Source: an uncultured Celeribacter sp.
GTDB lineage: Bacteria; Pseudomonadota; Alphaproteobacteria; Rhodobacterales; Rhodobacteraceae
Reading direction: 5' to 3'
Assembly: GCF_963675965.1 (NCBI RefSeq)
Contig: NZ_OY780935.1
Location: 2,654,501-2,718,500, forward strand
Length of the DNA: 64,000 bases
In this document: positions 25,528-35,001 of the stretch, piece by piece
Numbering within the stretch: the stretch's first letter is position 1
Layout: every line of letters begins with the position of its first letter
Program-made: the position numbers and the translations under genes
The notes under the pieces: model-generated
What the model saw: the letters and a program-made list of their open reading frames with translations, nothing else
Told to the model about the DNA's origin: nothing
Database searches by the model: none

Positions 25528-27300
25528 CTATGCGGAAACCTGTTCGCGCAGTACTGCGGCGGTCAGAGAGGCCATCAGATAGATGCCGGCAAAGACAAGA
25601 AGCGACAGGAGCGTGCTTTCGAACTTGCGCGGATATGTTGGCTCATCCGGGGCCACGGGACGGGACGACAGCGACAGGTAACGCACCTGACGGTTGGCCT
25701 CGATCCGGGCCGCTTCGAGCGACTGGAGCGCTTGTTGGGCCATGGCCTGACGGGTCGCGAGATCGGCCTCAGCCATGCGCAAATCGACGCTGATCCGGGC
25801 CAGCGAGCCCGAGGATCCCTGCGTCTCGGTCAATTGGGCGCGCAGGTCCGCGATCAACGCTTCCAGACGGCGGATGTCGCCGCGCACGCCGTCGACGCGG
25901 GCCTGGTTCGGCTGCGGGTTGTCCAGAAGTTGCTGCAGCTGCAGACGCTTTTCCTGCAGTTGGGTTTCAAAGCCCGAGACCTGGTTCATGATCGTACTGG
26001 TTTCCGCGTCGGGAGATATGATTCCAAGTTGTTCCTGGAGCTCGACAACCTTTTCCTGCGAGGCGCGCATTTTCGCTTCGGCGTCGTCCAGACTGTCGCG
26101 GGCGCCTTTCATTTGGTCTTCGCGCAGGCGCTGGGTCAGATGATCGACCTGCTCTTCGGCGTATTGAATGAGCAGTTCGGAAAACTGCTGTGAGGTCTGG
26201 GGATTGGCTGCGACGACTTCCATGCGCAAAAGGCCTTCGGTCGGATCGTAGCCGATGCTGACACGTTCCAGATAGACCTTATAGGCCTGTTCGTTGGACG
26301 GGTTTTCGGGCAGGCGCTGAATCGGGTCGATCTGTGGCGAGGAAAAATGATCTTTGAACCCGGCGTCAGCGTCGAGTCGCAACATGGCGTCGCGCGAGGT
26401 CAGATAGTCCTGAACGGTGATCGAATCCTGCGAGGAAGATAGGCCGCTTCCGGCCAGAAGCCCCCCCAGGCCTCCCGCGCTCCCGCCGCCGGATTCAGCC
26501 TGCTGAATCACGAAGGAGGAGTTGGTCGCATACATGGGGGTCGCGATGTTGTAGAAATAGTAACCTGCCAACATTGTCGGAATCCCGACAAAGACCAGCA
26601 AACGGGCAGCGAGCAGCAAAAGTTTGCGCCGCCGGCGCCGTGCGATGTCCTGTTGGATCTGAGAAATTGCGCCATCGCGGCTGATCTGCGCGAGAACGGC
26701 TGGCGAGGGCGTCCCTGCCTCTGCTTGTGATGCAGCGGGGGCGCTGGCTGCGGGGGCTGTGTTGGCCGCTTCGCCCGTGTTCGCGGCGGCTTTGCGTGTG
26801 GAGACCAGATCCAGAACGCTGCCTTTCTGAAAGGGATTGATGCCTTTTTGGCGCAGCAGCCGAACGGCATCGAAATCCGATGTCGCTTCCAGGTTGTGTT
26901 GCTGTGCGACACGTCGGGCAGCACGCAATTGACGACCGGTCAGGCCTTCACGGCGAATGGCGTCGATTTCGGCGGTAATGCGGTCTTCGTCGGCCGCTGT
27001 GTCCGTGGCGGTGAGCGGCGCAGAGGCCTCCGCGTCGGATCTGAGCGCCTGCGCGGCCACGCCCTGCGCATGTCCGCTGCGACGTTTGGGGGCGGCGGCT
27101 TGATCGGCTGCGGCGGATCCGGGGAAGGGTCGGGTCCCGAAGCCATCTGCACTGGCGCTGTTGTTGAACAGCTGGTTGTCTGGCTGCGGGGTCGGCCGGC
27201 TGGACCGCTTTAAAGACGCGTGCGTGGCGGGCGCCGATGCGGCGGCCGTCAGCGCGTAGCGCTTCACGCGGAATTTGCGGGCTTTAACCTTCGTAGTCAT
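25528..27300 (-). CDS. Capsular polysaccharide export protein, KpsE/CtrB-type polysaccharide co-polymerase
   Basis: Inner-membrane and periplasmic adaptor linking an ABC capsule exporter to the outer membrane. Two membrane helices frame a large periplasmic part: about 228-248 (after an RRRRRK anchor) and about 565-585 near the C-terminus. Between them lies a long coiled-coil region (about 370-540, for example MRASQEKVVELQEQLG) and the PTYPRK motif before the last helix. The N-terminal ~225 residues are an unusually long, Ala/Pro-rich cytoplasmic extension; enteric KpsE is about 380 aa in total. The start overlaps the ATPase stop by 17 bases. Confidence 0.85.
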   Translation of the reverse strand: MTTKVKARKFRVKRYALTAAASAPATHASLKRSSRPTPQPDNQLFNNSASADGFGTRPFPGSAAADQAAAPKRRSGHAQGVAAQALRSDAEASAPLTATDTAADEDRITAEIDAIRREGLTGRQLRAARRVAQQHNLEATSDFDAVRLLRQKGINPFQKGSVLDLVSTRKAAANTGEAANTAPAASAPAASQAEAGTPSPAVLAQISRDGAISQIQQDIARRRRRKLLLLAARLLVFVGIPTMLAGYYFYNIATPMYATNSSFVIQQAESGGGSAGGLGGLLAGSGLSSSQDSITVQDYLTSRDAMLRLDADAGFKDHFSSPQIDPIQRLPENPSNEQAYKVYLERVSIGYDPTEGLLRMEVVAANPQTSQQFSELLIQYAEEQVDHLTQRLREDQMKGARDSLDDAEAKMRASQEKVVELQEQLGIISPDAETSTIMNQVSGFETQLQEKRLQLQQLLDNPQPNQARVDGVRGDIRRLEALIADLRAQLTETQGSSGSLARISVDLRMAEADLATRQAMAQQALQSLEAARIEANRQVRYLSLSSRPVAPDEPTYPRKFESTLLSLLVFAGIYLMASLTAAVLREQVSA

Positions 27301-27937
27301 AGAGAGCCTTCGCTTCTTCCAGCGTGTCGAACATATAGAGCTTGCCGTTGCGCAGAACGGCAGCCGAACGGCAGAATTTCTCCAGAGTTTCGGCCTGGTG
27401 CGATACGATAATTACCGTCGCTTTTTCCAGTCGCTCTCGCAGGATGCTGCCTGCTTTGCGATTGAAGTCCACGTCGGCGGTCGCAGGCATCCCTTCATCG
27501 ATAAGATAGATGTCAAAATCCAGTGCGAGCAACAGTGCAAAGGAAAGGCGTGAGCGCATGCCCGAAGAATACGTGGCCACTGGCATGTCAAAATATTCTT
27601 CGAGACCGCAGAGCCAGCGGCAAAAGGCTTCGACGTAATCAGGGTCGAGATCGTAGAGCTGGGCGATAAACCGTACGTTTTCGCGTGCCGTATGCTTGCC
27701 AATCAGACCGCCCATGAAGCCAAGGGGGAAAGAAATGCGGCAGTTGCGCCGAATCTCGCCTTCATCCGGTTTTTCAAGGCCCGACATCATGTTGATCAAT
27801 GTGGTTTTGCCGGTGCCGTTCGGCGCCAAGATGCCCAGAGATTTTCCGAGATCAACACGGAAAGACGCACGGTCGAGAATGACCTTGCGCTGGGTTCCCG
27901 TCCAAAAGGACTTACTGACGTTGTCGAACTCGAGCAT
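27284..27937 (-). CDS. Capsule exporter ATP-binding protein (KpsT/CtrD type)
   Basis: ATPase of the capsular polysaccharide ABC exporter, 217 aa. Walker A is APNGTGKTT (38-46), the signature is TYSSGMRSRLSFALL and Walker B reads IYLIDEGMP, the form usual for KpsT. ATG 27937 with AGGTG 9 bases upstream is preferred; in-frame GTG codons at 27943 and 27949 are alternatives. The permease (KpsM) and initiating transferases are not in the window, so the rest of the capsule locus lies elsewhere. Confidence 0.9.
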   Translation of the reverse strand: MLEFDNVSKSFWTGTQRKVILDRASFRVDLGKSLGILAPNGTGKTTLINMMSGLEKPDEGEIRRNCRISFPLGFMGGLIGKHTARENVRFIAQLYDLDPDYVEAFCRWLCGLEEYFDMPVATYSSGMRSRLSFALLLALDFDIYLIDEGMPATADVDFNRKAGSILRERLEKATVIIVSHQAETLEKFCRSAAVLRNGKLYMFDTLEEAKALYDYEG

Positions 27938-28065
27938 CCCCACAAGCACCTAAGAAATTATATACATACAACACTCCCAAGACTTACCTTAGCCATGCAG
28001 GCGCAAGATAAGCCACAGACGTGCTCTCCTGAGATGATGTTTGACCCGATAAAAGTAGCCAGAAT

Positions 28066-28092
28066 GAGGCCAAATCGGGTGAATTTGGCCTC
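28066..28092. terminator. Terminator between nhaA and the capsule genes
   Basis: Stem GAGGCCAAAT / ATTTGGCCTC with a 7-base loop, 34 bases past the nhaA stop on the minus strand. It insulates nhaA from the capsule-export genes. Confidence 0.7.
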
Positions 28093-28125
28093 AATTGATA
28101 AATTCTTATGACAGGGCTGTGAAGG

Positions 28126-29406
28126 TCAACTGATCCGTTTTTCGACCTTGCAGAGCTTGCCGGCGATGATTGAAATGATCGCTGCGGCGAAGGAGAAGAG
28201 CGCACCCATCTTCGCGGCTGCCTGCACCGGCGTCTCGCCCAGCATGGTGTTCGCATCGAAGGCGACCGAGGCGATGAACAGCGATACGGTGAAGCCGATG
28301 GCGGCCACGCAGCCGATCACGAACAGGTCGATGGTGCGCATGCCGGCAGGCAGACCCAAGCGCAGCACATGGGCCGCAAGCGCCCCCATGAGCAGGATAC
28401 CGACCGGCTTGCCGATCAGCAGTCCGCCGAGCACCAGCCACGTGGGTTCGCCGATGGCGTTGAACTCGACGCCCGCGTTGAGCAGGCCGAAGAAGAACAG
28501 GATGATTTCGACCGGGGTTTTCAGCTTGTGCTCTATGTCATTGAGCAGATCGGTCAGATGCGTTTCCGCCTCGGCAAACAGGCCAAAGGCGCGATCGGCG
28601 TGGGGAATGGTCGGCACGATCGGCAAGAGACCCAGTGCCGGGTGAATGCCGGCGCGCATAAAGCCATACCAGGAAATGCAGCCCGCGATCAGATAGGGCC
28701 AGTAGCCAAGGGATTTGCGCACCCACGTGGAATTCGGTCGCAACTGGTTGTGGCGATCCAGCTTACGCGGCAGCCAGTTGGCCAGCAGGAACACGATGAC
28801 GGCGGCGGCCAGCGACAGCAGCAGCCATTCGATGGCCAGATCGCCGGTCGGGTAGAAAATGGCAAGGATCACCAGACCTGCCGCATCGTCTGCGATGGCC
28901 AGCAGCAGCAGGAAGCGCACGGCCGGGTGCCCCGCGCCAAAGACAAGGCGACCAACGAGATAGGAAAAGGCGATGTCCGTGGCGGTCGGGACTGCCCAGC
29001 CATGCTTGACCGCATCGAAGGTGTCAGATCCCAGCACCATGGCCAGACCGAGATAGACGAGGATCGGCCCGAACATGCCGCCAGCGGTGGCGATCAGCGG
29101 GGTGGCGGCCTTTTTGCCGCGCAGCGATCCGTTTTTCAGGATGACGGCTTCCCAGACCTCTTTCGCGGCAATGGCAAAGAAGAAAGCCATGAGCACGTCG
29201 TTGAACAGGTAGTGCAGGGTCAAAGTGCGGGTGACATGCCCGGCGTCATCTGCATGCGGGTGGCCGATGAAGAAATGCTCTGCCACTGGGAAGTCTACGA
29301 AGGCGTGATAGGAATGCGCATCCACATTGGCCCAAACCAGCGCAGTAAGCGCGCCCAGAATCAACAAGAGTGAATAATTGGTGATGAAACTCCAGACTCT
29401 GTACAT
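28126..29406 (-). CDS. nhaA: Na+/H+ antiporter NhaA
   Basis: Inner-membrane electrogenic antiporter exchanging Na+ or Li+ for protons. 426 aa with about 12 hydrophobic segments. The transport-site motifs are intact: VPTATDIAFS (equivalent of Asp133) and AIADDAAGLVI (the Asp163-Asp164 pair). It also has LHYLFNDVLMAFFFAIAAKE, common in the family. It is divergent from the UDG-family gene, and the 225-base gap carries both promoters. Confidence 0.95.
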   Translation of the reverse strand: MYRVWSFITNYSLLLILGALTALVWANVDAHSYHAFVDFPVAEHFFIGHPHADDAGHVTRTLTLHYLFNDVLMAFFFAIAAKEVWEAVILKNGSLRGKKAATPLIATAGGMFGPILVYLGLAMVLGSDTFDAVKHGWAVPTATDIAFSYLVGRLVFGAGHPAVRFLLLLAIADDAAGLVILAIFYPTGDLAIEWLLLSLAAAVIVFLLANWLPRKLDRHNQLRPNSTWVRKSLGYWPYLIAGCISWYGFMRAGIHPALGLLPIVPTIPHADRAFGLFAEAETHLTDLLNDIEHKLKTPVEIILFFFGLLNAGVEFNAIGEPTWLVLGGLLIGKPVGILLMGALAAHVLRLGLPAGMRTIDLFVIGCVAAIGFTVSLFIASVAFDANTMLGETPVQAAAKMGALFSFAAAIISIIAGKLCKVEKRIS

Positions 29407-29631
29407 GGTTGGTCTCCGGCCCTGTTCTTTTCAGTCTCTGCGGGAATAGTCCAAGCGGCGGAGCTGAGCAAGTATGGCGGGCTGTGCAGGGATGAAAACA
29501 ATGGCAAATGACGCGAGTTTGATCACTTTGGGTTGTGGTGACTGGGGTGTGGAAGGCCTTCAGCGTGCGCCGCGCTGAAGATCCGAAACGATGCATTTGC
29601 CTGTGCGCAGGCAAGGGGCTACACCGCTGGG

Positions 29632-30210
29632 ATGACCCTGGCTCAAGATATCTCTGCCTGTCGCCTCTGTGCCGATCGTTTCGCGGCTACGGCCACCCGG
29701 CACAGTCCGCGCCCGGTTGTGTGGTTCCGGCCCGGCGCGCGCGTTTTGATCGCCGGTCAGGCGCCCGGTGCCCGGGTTCATAACAGCGGTCGGCCGTTCA
29801 CGGATCCTTCAGGGGATCGTTTGCGGCGCTGGATGGGGATTGATGACGAAACATTTTACGATCGCAGCCGCATTGCGATTGTGCCGATGGCCTTCTGCTT
29901 TCCCGGCTATAATGCAAAGGGTGCGGATTTGCCGCCGCCGGCGATCTGTCGGCGCAGCTGGCATGACCGGGTGATGGCAGAACTCGGGATGCCGGATGTG
30001 ATTCTGGCGGTTGGGGCGCATGCCATCCGCTATCATCTTGGCGTGAAAACCCCGCTGACTGAGGCGGTGCAGAGCTGGCGCGACCATGCGCCTCGCGTCT
30101 TTCCCTTGCCTCACCCGTCTTGGCGCAATACGGGATGGCTGAAGAAAAATCCGTGGTTCGAGACAGATCTGCTGCCCGAACTGCGTGCCCGTATTGAGGA
30201 AGTGCTATGA
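29632..30210 (+). CDS. Uracil-DNA glycosylase superfamily protein
   Basis: A 192-residue UDG-fold protein. Marks are the substrate-loop segment IAGQAPGARVHNSGRPF (about 41-57) and the C-terminal PLPHPSWRN (the HPS motif near 134), with an N-terminal CRLC. The motif-A polar residue of classical UDGs is not in its usual GQDPY form, so the base specificity is open. AAGGGG lies about 14 bases before ATG. It overlaps sseB-like by 4 bases (ATGA). Confidence 0.8.
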   Translation: MTLAQDISACRLCADRFAATATRHSPRPVVWFRPGARVLIAGQAPGARVHNSGRPFTDPSGDRLRRWMGIDDETFYDRSRIAIVPMAFCFPGYNAKGADLPPPAICRRSWHDRVMAELGMPDVILAVGAHAIRYHLGVKTPLTEAVQSWRDHAPRVFPLPHPSWRNTGWLKKNPWFETDLLPELRARIEEVL

Positions 30211-30995
30211 GTGAACAGACCCCGATTGATCTGGCCCATGCCGCGATGGAGGCCGCGCCCGAAGATGACGCCGCGCGTTTGCGGTTTTTCGAACGGGTGG
30301 CCGATGGCGAATGGTTTTTGCTGCTGGAACAGGAACACGATGGCGAAGGACCGATTTCGCCGCGCGTCTTTCCCGTGGGCGACGACAGTTTCGTTCTGGT
30401 GTTCGACCGCGAACAACGTCTGGCGGAATTCGCCGGGCAAGCCCCCTATGTCGCGACCTCGGGGCGGGTTCTAGCTGAGATGCTGTCTGGTTCGGGGCTT
30501 GGTCTGGGACTGAACCTGTCGGTCGCGTCCTCCGAGATGCTCTTGCCCGCCCCTGCGGTGGCTTGGCTGCATGAGACATTGGGCAATGCGCCGACGGAAA
30601 CCCATGGCAAGGCTGAAGAGATCTACCCGCCGCATGGCCTGCCCGAATCCCTGATCGCGGCACTGGACACCAAGCTGGCGATTGCTGCCGGGCTGGCCAA
30701 GCTCGCCTATCTGGCCGGGGTCAAATACGAAGACGGGGTGCAATCGCATCTTCTGGTCTTTGTCGACCATGTGCCCGGTGCCGAAGACGCGCTGGCCAAA
30801 CTCGTCTCAGAGGCGCTGATTTTCTCCGGTGTCGAAGCAGGGGCGCTGGACGTTGCCTTTTTCCGGGCGTCCGATCCGCTTTGTGCGCCTTTGGCCCGCT
30901 ATGGGTTGCGCTTTGATCTCCCGGATCCCGAGCCACTGCAAACGGGTCCCTCTGCACCGGGCATGGACCCGAACGCGCCGCCGAAACTGCGCTGA
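30207..30995 (+). CDS. SseB-family protein
   Basis: A 262-residue protein with an SseB N-terminal domain (about 5-125: FVLVFDREQRLAEFAG and TSGRVLAEML are typical). The C-terminal half is the less conserved SseB_C-like region. In E. coli SseB alters serine sensitivity and sulphur metabolism, but the molecular role is unknown. It is coupled to the UDG-family gene and converges with the ghrA-like gene two bases away. Confidence 0.8.
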   Translation: MSEQTPIDLAHAAMEAAPEDDAARLRFFERVADGEWFLLLEQEHDGEGPISPRVFPVGDDSFVLVFDREQRLAEFAGQAPYVATSGRVLAEMLSGSGLGLGLNLSVASSEMLLPAPAVAWLHETLGNAPTETHGKAEEIYPPHGLPESLIAALDTKLAIAAGLAKLAYLAGVKYEDGVQSHLLVFVDHVPGAEDALAKLVSEALIFSGVEAGALDVAFFRASDPLCAPLARYGLRFDLPDPEPLQTGPSAPGMDPNAPPKLR

Positions 30996-30997
30996 AC

Positions 30998-31927
30998 TCA
31001 GTAGCCTGCACCGCGGTCGACGCAGTGCAGGAATGGCTGCCCGGCCTCTCCGCGCCGGATGTTCTCTGCGATGACAGCCGAGGCAGTCGCGGCGCGTGTC
31101 TCGGCCGCGATATGCGGGGTGACCGTGACACGGGGGTGTTGCCAATAGGGATGCTCGGTGGGCAGGGGTTCGATGCGAAAGACATCGAGCGTGGCATGGC
31201 CAATCTGTCCCCGGTCCAGCGCGTCGAGCAGCGCTGCGTCCTCAATCAGCGTGCCACGACCGGGATTGATGATCCGCGCGCCCTCGGGCAGCAGGGCCAG
31301 AGTTTCAGCATTCAGCGTGTTCTGTGTCTCGGGGGTGTCCGGCAGCAGCAGAACAAGGATTTCAGCGCTCTTCAGCGCGTCTCTGAGGCCCTCCGTCCCG
31401 GAGAGGCAGGTGAGGCCGGGTATCTCCTTGGGGCGGCGTGACCAGCCGGTGACGGCAAATCCCGCATCAGAGATCGCCTCGGCGCAGGTCTTGCCCAATT
31501 CGCCTAGTCCCAGCACCGTCACCTTGCGATCGCGCGCGAGTGGCGGACAGATGTGTTGCCAGTCCCCGTTCAGCCCGTGAATGTAGCGGTCCATGCCCAG
31601 ATGGTAGCGCATCACATGTCCCAGAACGTAGTCGCGCATGCCAAGGGCCAGCCCGTCATCGACCATGCGGCACAGCGGCTGTGTCAGCGTGGTATTCCCG
31701 ACGATTTTTTCGACCCCGGCCCAAAGGCTCAGCACCGCTTTCGCGCGGGTGAAGGGGGTGAAATCCGTCAGGCTGTCGTTGGGGGCGTAGACGATATAAT
31801 CGACCTCGGAAGGGTTGGCTTCGCGGGTCAACGTCGCCTCCAACCCCAGATCCTGCAGCGCTTGTGGCAGGGCGTCGCGATACTCGGGCCAGATCCGATC
31901 CGGGGCGGAAAACAGCACAGTCAGCAT
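30998..31927 (-). CDS. ghrA: Glyoxylate/hydroxypyruvate reductase A (GhrA-like)
   Basis: NAD(P)H-dependent 2-hydroxyacid dehydrogenase reducing glyoxylate and hydroxypyruvate. 309 aa, as GhrA. The Rossmann motif is VLGLGELGKTCAEAI (about 134-148). Catalytic residues are Arg in NPGRGTLIEDAALL, Glu in FRIEPLP and His in TPHIAAETR. It starts 9 bases after the rodA stop on the same strand, a placement common in Rhodobacterales, but it need not be functionally tied to cell shape. Confidence 0.9.
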   Translation of the reverse strand: MLTVLFSAPDRIWPEYRDALPQALQDLGLEATLTREANPSEVDYIVYAPNDSLTDFTPFTRAKAVLSLWAGVEKIVGNTTLTQPLCRMVDDGLALGMRDYVLGHVMRYHLGMDRYIHGLNGDWQHICPPLARDRKVTVLGLGELGKTCAEAISDAGFAVTGWSRRPKEIPGLTCLSGTEGLRDALKSAEILVLLLPDTPETQNTLNAETLALLPEGARIINPGRGTLIEDAALLDALDRGQIGHATLDVFRIEPLPTEHPYWQHPRVTVTPHIAAETRAATASAVIAENIRRGEAGQPFLHCVDRGAGY

Positions 31928-31936
31928 TTGGGTTCC

Positions 31937-33085
31937 TCAGCGTTTGCCGCGTGGGCGGTGAATATGGGCCGATTGCACGATGCCGAAGGCGGCCAGCAGC
32001 ACCAGCATGGCCGAGCCACCATAAGACACCAGCGGCAAGGGGACGCCCACAACGGGGGCGAGGCCCATCACCATGGACATGTTGACGGCGAAAAACAGGA
32101 AGAAGGTGGTCGCAATGCCGATGGTCACAAGGGCTCCGAAGCGATCCTTGTTGTTCATCGCTGAGATCAGGCAAAAGACGATGATCCCGGCATAGAGCGC
32201 CAACAGGGAAATCCCGCCGATAAAGCCGAACTCTTCGGCCAGGGTGGTGAAGATGAAGTCCGTGTGTTTCTCGGGCAGGAAGTTCAGGCGGGATTGTGTC
32301 CCCTGCATGAACCCGCGTCCGGTCCAGCCACCAGATCCCAGCGCGATCTTGGATTGGGTGATGTGATAGCCTGCACCCAGCGGATCGGAAGAGGGGTCCA
32401 GAAATGTGTCGATGCGGCGATATTGATAGTCCTTGAGTAACTGCCAGGGTTGGCCGCGCGAGGTGAAGACCGCAGTGACAAGTCCCACGCCCATGGCAAT
32501 GACCGCCCCGAAGTACCACCAGCTGACCCCGGCTGCGAACATGACAATGGCCCCGCCCACGACCAGCAGGATCGAGGTGCCAAGATCCGGCTGCTTCAGG
32601 ACCAGAAAAGTTGGCAAGAGGATCAGGATCACCGGGATCAGCACCCACAGAGGGCGCGACACTTTCTTTGGGTCGAGCCAGTCGTAATAGGCGGCCAGAA
32701 ACATGACCAACGCGACTTTCATCAGCTCAGAGGGTTGCAGGCGCATGAAACCTAAGTCGATCCAGCGTTGCGCACCCATGCCGACTTCGCCGAAAAACTC
32801 CACGAAAATCAGCAACAGAAACGAAACGATATAGGCAACGCCCGCGACGTTTCGCCAGAACCAGATCGGAATCATTCCGATCATCAGCATGGCCACCATG
32901 CCCATGGCAAAGCGTTTCATCTGCGGCTCGGCCCAAGGCTGGAACGACCCGCCGGCGTTGGAGTAGAGCATTAGGAAACCTACGGCGGACACCGCTGAGA
33001 GCAACAGGACCAGCGCCCAGTTGATATAGAGGATCTTGGAAAGCCCGGTGGGAACCGTTTTGAGGTTGCTCTCAAGATAGCTCAT
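31937..33085 (-). CDS. rodA: RodA, SEDS peptidoglycan glycosyltransferase
   Basis: Polytopic membrane enzyme that polymerises lipid II in the elongasome together with PBP2. 382 aa with about ten hydrophobic helices. Conserved stretches include RWIDLGFMRLQPSELMKVA, the loop around HTDFIFTTLAEEFGFIGG (catalytic-site region) and the ending VPLPLVSYGGSAMLV. It overlaps the PBP2 stop by 4 bases. Confidence 0.96.
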   Translation of the reverse strand: MSYLESNLKTVPTGLSKILYINWALVLLLSAVSAVGFLMLYSNAGGSFQPWAEPQMKRFAMGMVAMLMIGMIPIWFWRNVAGVAYIVSFLLLIFVEFFGEVGMGAQRWIDLGFMRLQPSELMKVALVMFLAAYYDWLDPKKVSRPLWVLIPVILILLPTFLVLKQPDLGTSILLVVGGAIVMFAAGVSWWYFGAVIAMGVGLVTAVFTSRGQPWQLLKDYQYRRIDTFLDPSSDPLGAGYHITQSKIALGSGGWTGRGFMQGTQSRLNFLPEKHTDFIFTTLAEEFGFIGGISLLALYAGIIVFCLISAMNNKDRFGALVTIGIATTFFLFFAVNMSMVMGLAPVVGVPLPLVSYGGSAMLVLLAAFGIVQSAHIHRPRGKR

Positions 33086-35001
33086 GCCCGGCTCCTCTCA
33101 TCGTCCTGCGCGCCTTGTTTGCGCAGGGGCAGCGCCTCAAAGCGCTGGCGGATGGTTTCGCGCTGAGAGCTGGGGTAGGCAGACAGGGGCGGCACCGCGC
33201 CGTGCAGGGCGTAGAGCATCAGGTCGCGGGCGATCGGCGCGGCAACTGCAGACCCGCCGCCGCCGTGTTCCACGATTACCGACACGGCATAGCGGGGGCT
33301 TTCGTAGGGCGCATAGGAGACGAACAGCGCATGGTCGCGTTCCTCCCATGGCACGTTCTTGTTGTTCACCACTGTCGAACGCACCTGCGATGTGCCGGTT
33401 TTCCCTGCCATCCGCAGGGTGTCATCGGCAATGCGCGAGGCCCGCGCAGTGCCTCGAGCCGAATTGACCACGCTGAACATACCCTGACGGACGGCACGCA
33501 GGCTGTTTTCGTTCAATCCCAAAGGTTCGCCGCCCTTGATGTCTTGTTCGACACCGTCGATCGATTTCAGCAGGCGCGGCAGGATTGCGCGGTTTGTGGC
33601 CACGCGGGCGGTCATCACCGCCAGTTGCAAAGGCGTTGCCAGAACAAACCCCTGTCCGATCGAGGCGTTGAGGCTGTCGCCAACGACCCAGTCGGCGCCG
33701 CGTTTTTCCAGTTTCCACTGCTTGTCAGGCATCAGCCCCGAATTCATCCCCGGCAGCGGCAGATCGTAGGTGGCACCCAGCCCCAGCTTGCGCCCCATTG
33801 CCGCGATGTTTTCGATCCCGGCGCGCTGGGCCATCTCGTAATAATAAACGTCGCAGGAGTGCTGCAGCGAGCCAACCAGATTCACATTGCCATGTCCGAC
33901 GCGCTTCCAGCAGTGGAACCGACGTCCGCCGACTTCGACATGGCCAAGGCAGCGCACGGTTTCATCGGGCGTCACGACGCCGGCCTCAAGTGCTGCAAGA
34001 GCCGTGACCAGTTTGAAGGTCGACCCTGGCGGGTAGGCCCCCTGTACGGATTTCGACGGCAGCGGGCGGTGATCGTTGTTCAAAAGCGCGTTGTAGGCGG
34101 CGACCGAAATGCCGCGCACGAAGAGATTCGGGTCAAAGGCAGGGGTGGAACCCGCAGCCAGAATGTCGCCAGTTTCCACGTCGAGAATGACGGCAGAGGC
34201 GCTTTCGCCCGCCAGACGGGCCTGCACGAAATTCTGCATTTTCTGATCGAGCGTCAGTTGCAGGTTCGCGCCGGGGGTTCCTTCCTGGCGATCGAGTTCA
34301 CGAATGATGCGCCCGTGGGCATTCTGTTCGACCCGCAGGGTTCCTGCTTTGCCGCGGAGAACCTCTTCGAGTTGGCTTTCCACGCCGGATTTTCCCAACT
34401 GGAATTTGGGAATGCGATAGAGAGGATCGATGTCATCCATCTTGGACAAGTCATAGTCCGAAACCGGGCCGACATAGCCCACCAGATGGGCAAAATCGTC
34501 GTGCAACGGATAGTGCCGGGACAGGCCCACTTCTGGGGTGACGCCGGGCAGGGCGGGACCATTGGTGGCCACGGCAGAGAAAGCTTCCCAGGAGAGCCGG
34601 TCGGCGATGGTGACGGGGGCCGAGGGGCCTGCTTTGCGCAGCTCGTTGCGCACGCGCTCCTGTTCCTCGGGCGGCAGGCCAATCAGATCTTCCAGTTCTG
34701 ACAGCACCTGATCCAGCTCGGCGGAATCTTCCTTGCGGATCACGATGCGGAAAGTCTGTTCATTTTCGGCGATGAGGGTGCCGTTGCGATCGTAGATCAG
34801 ACCGCGTGCCGGTGGCAGCAGGCGGATCTTGACGCGGTTTTCTTCGGCCAGCAGGCGGAATTGATCCGCCTGATCGACCTGCATGTAGCGCATGCGCAGC
34901 CCGAGAATGCCCATAAAGGCCAATTGGCTGCCGCCCAGAAACAGTGCGCGGCGGGAAATCTTGCGCGAGGCAGCCGCGCTTTCCATCTGTGCCCGTCTCA
35001 T
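33082..35001 (-). CDS. mrdA: Penicillin-binding protein 2 (PBP2), elongasome transpeptidase
   Basis: Class B transpeptidase that crosslinks the side wall. The membrane anchor is at about residues 17-36, followed by the pedestal domain and the transpeptidase domain. Active-site motifs: PGSTFK (SxxK serine), a SCD in the QHSCDVYYYEM segment, and GKTGTSQV (KTG). 639 aa is normal. It overlaps rodA and mreD by 4 bases each, a tight operon. Confidence 0.96.
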   Translation of the reverse strand: MRRAQMESAAASRKISRRALFLGGSQLAFMGILGLRMRYMQVDQADQFRLLAEENRVKIRLLPPARGLIYDRNGTLIAENEQTFRIVIRKEDSAELDQVLSELEDLIGLPPEEQERVRNELRKAGPSAPVTIADRLSWEAFSAVATNGPALPGVTPEVGLSRHYPLHDDFAHLVGYVGPVSDYDLSKMDDIDPLYRIPKFQLGKSGVESQLEEVLRGKAGTLRVEQNAHGRIIRELDRQEGTPGANLQLTLDQKMQNFVQARLAGESASAVILDVETGDILAAGSTPAFDPNLFVRGISVAAYNALLNNDHRPLPSKSVQGAYPPGSTFKLVTALAALEAGVVTPDETVRCLGHVEVGGRRFHCWKRVGHGNVNLVGSLQHSCDVYYYEMAQRAGIENIAAMGRKLGLGATYDLPLPGMNSGLMPDKQWKLEKRGADWVVGDSLNASIGQGFVLATPLQLAVMTARVATNRAILPRLLKSIDGVEQDIKGGEPLGLNENSLRAVRQGMFSVVNSARGTARASRIADDTLRMAGKTGTSQVRSTVVNNKNVPWEERDHALFVSYAPYESPRYAVSVIVEHGGGGSAVAAPIARDLMLYALHGAVPPLSAYPSSQRETIRQRFEALPLRKQGAQDDERSRA

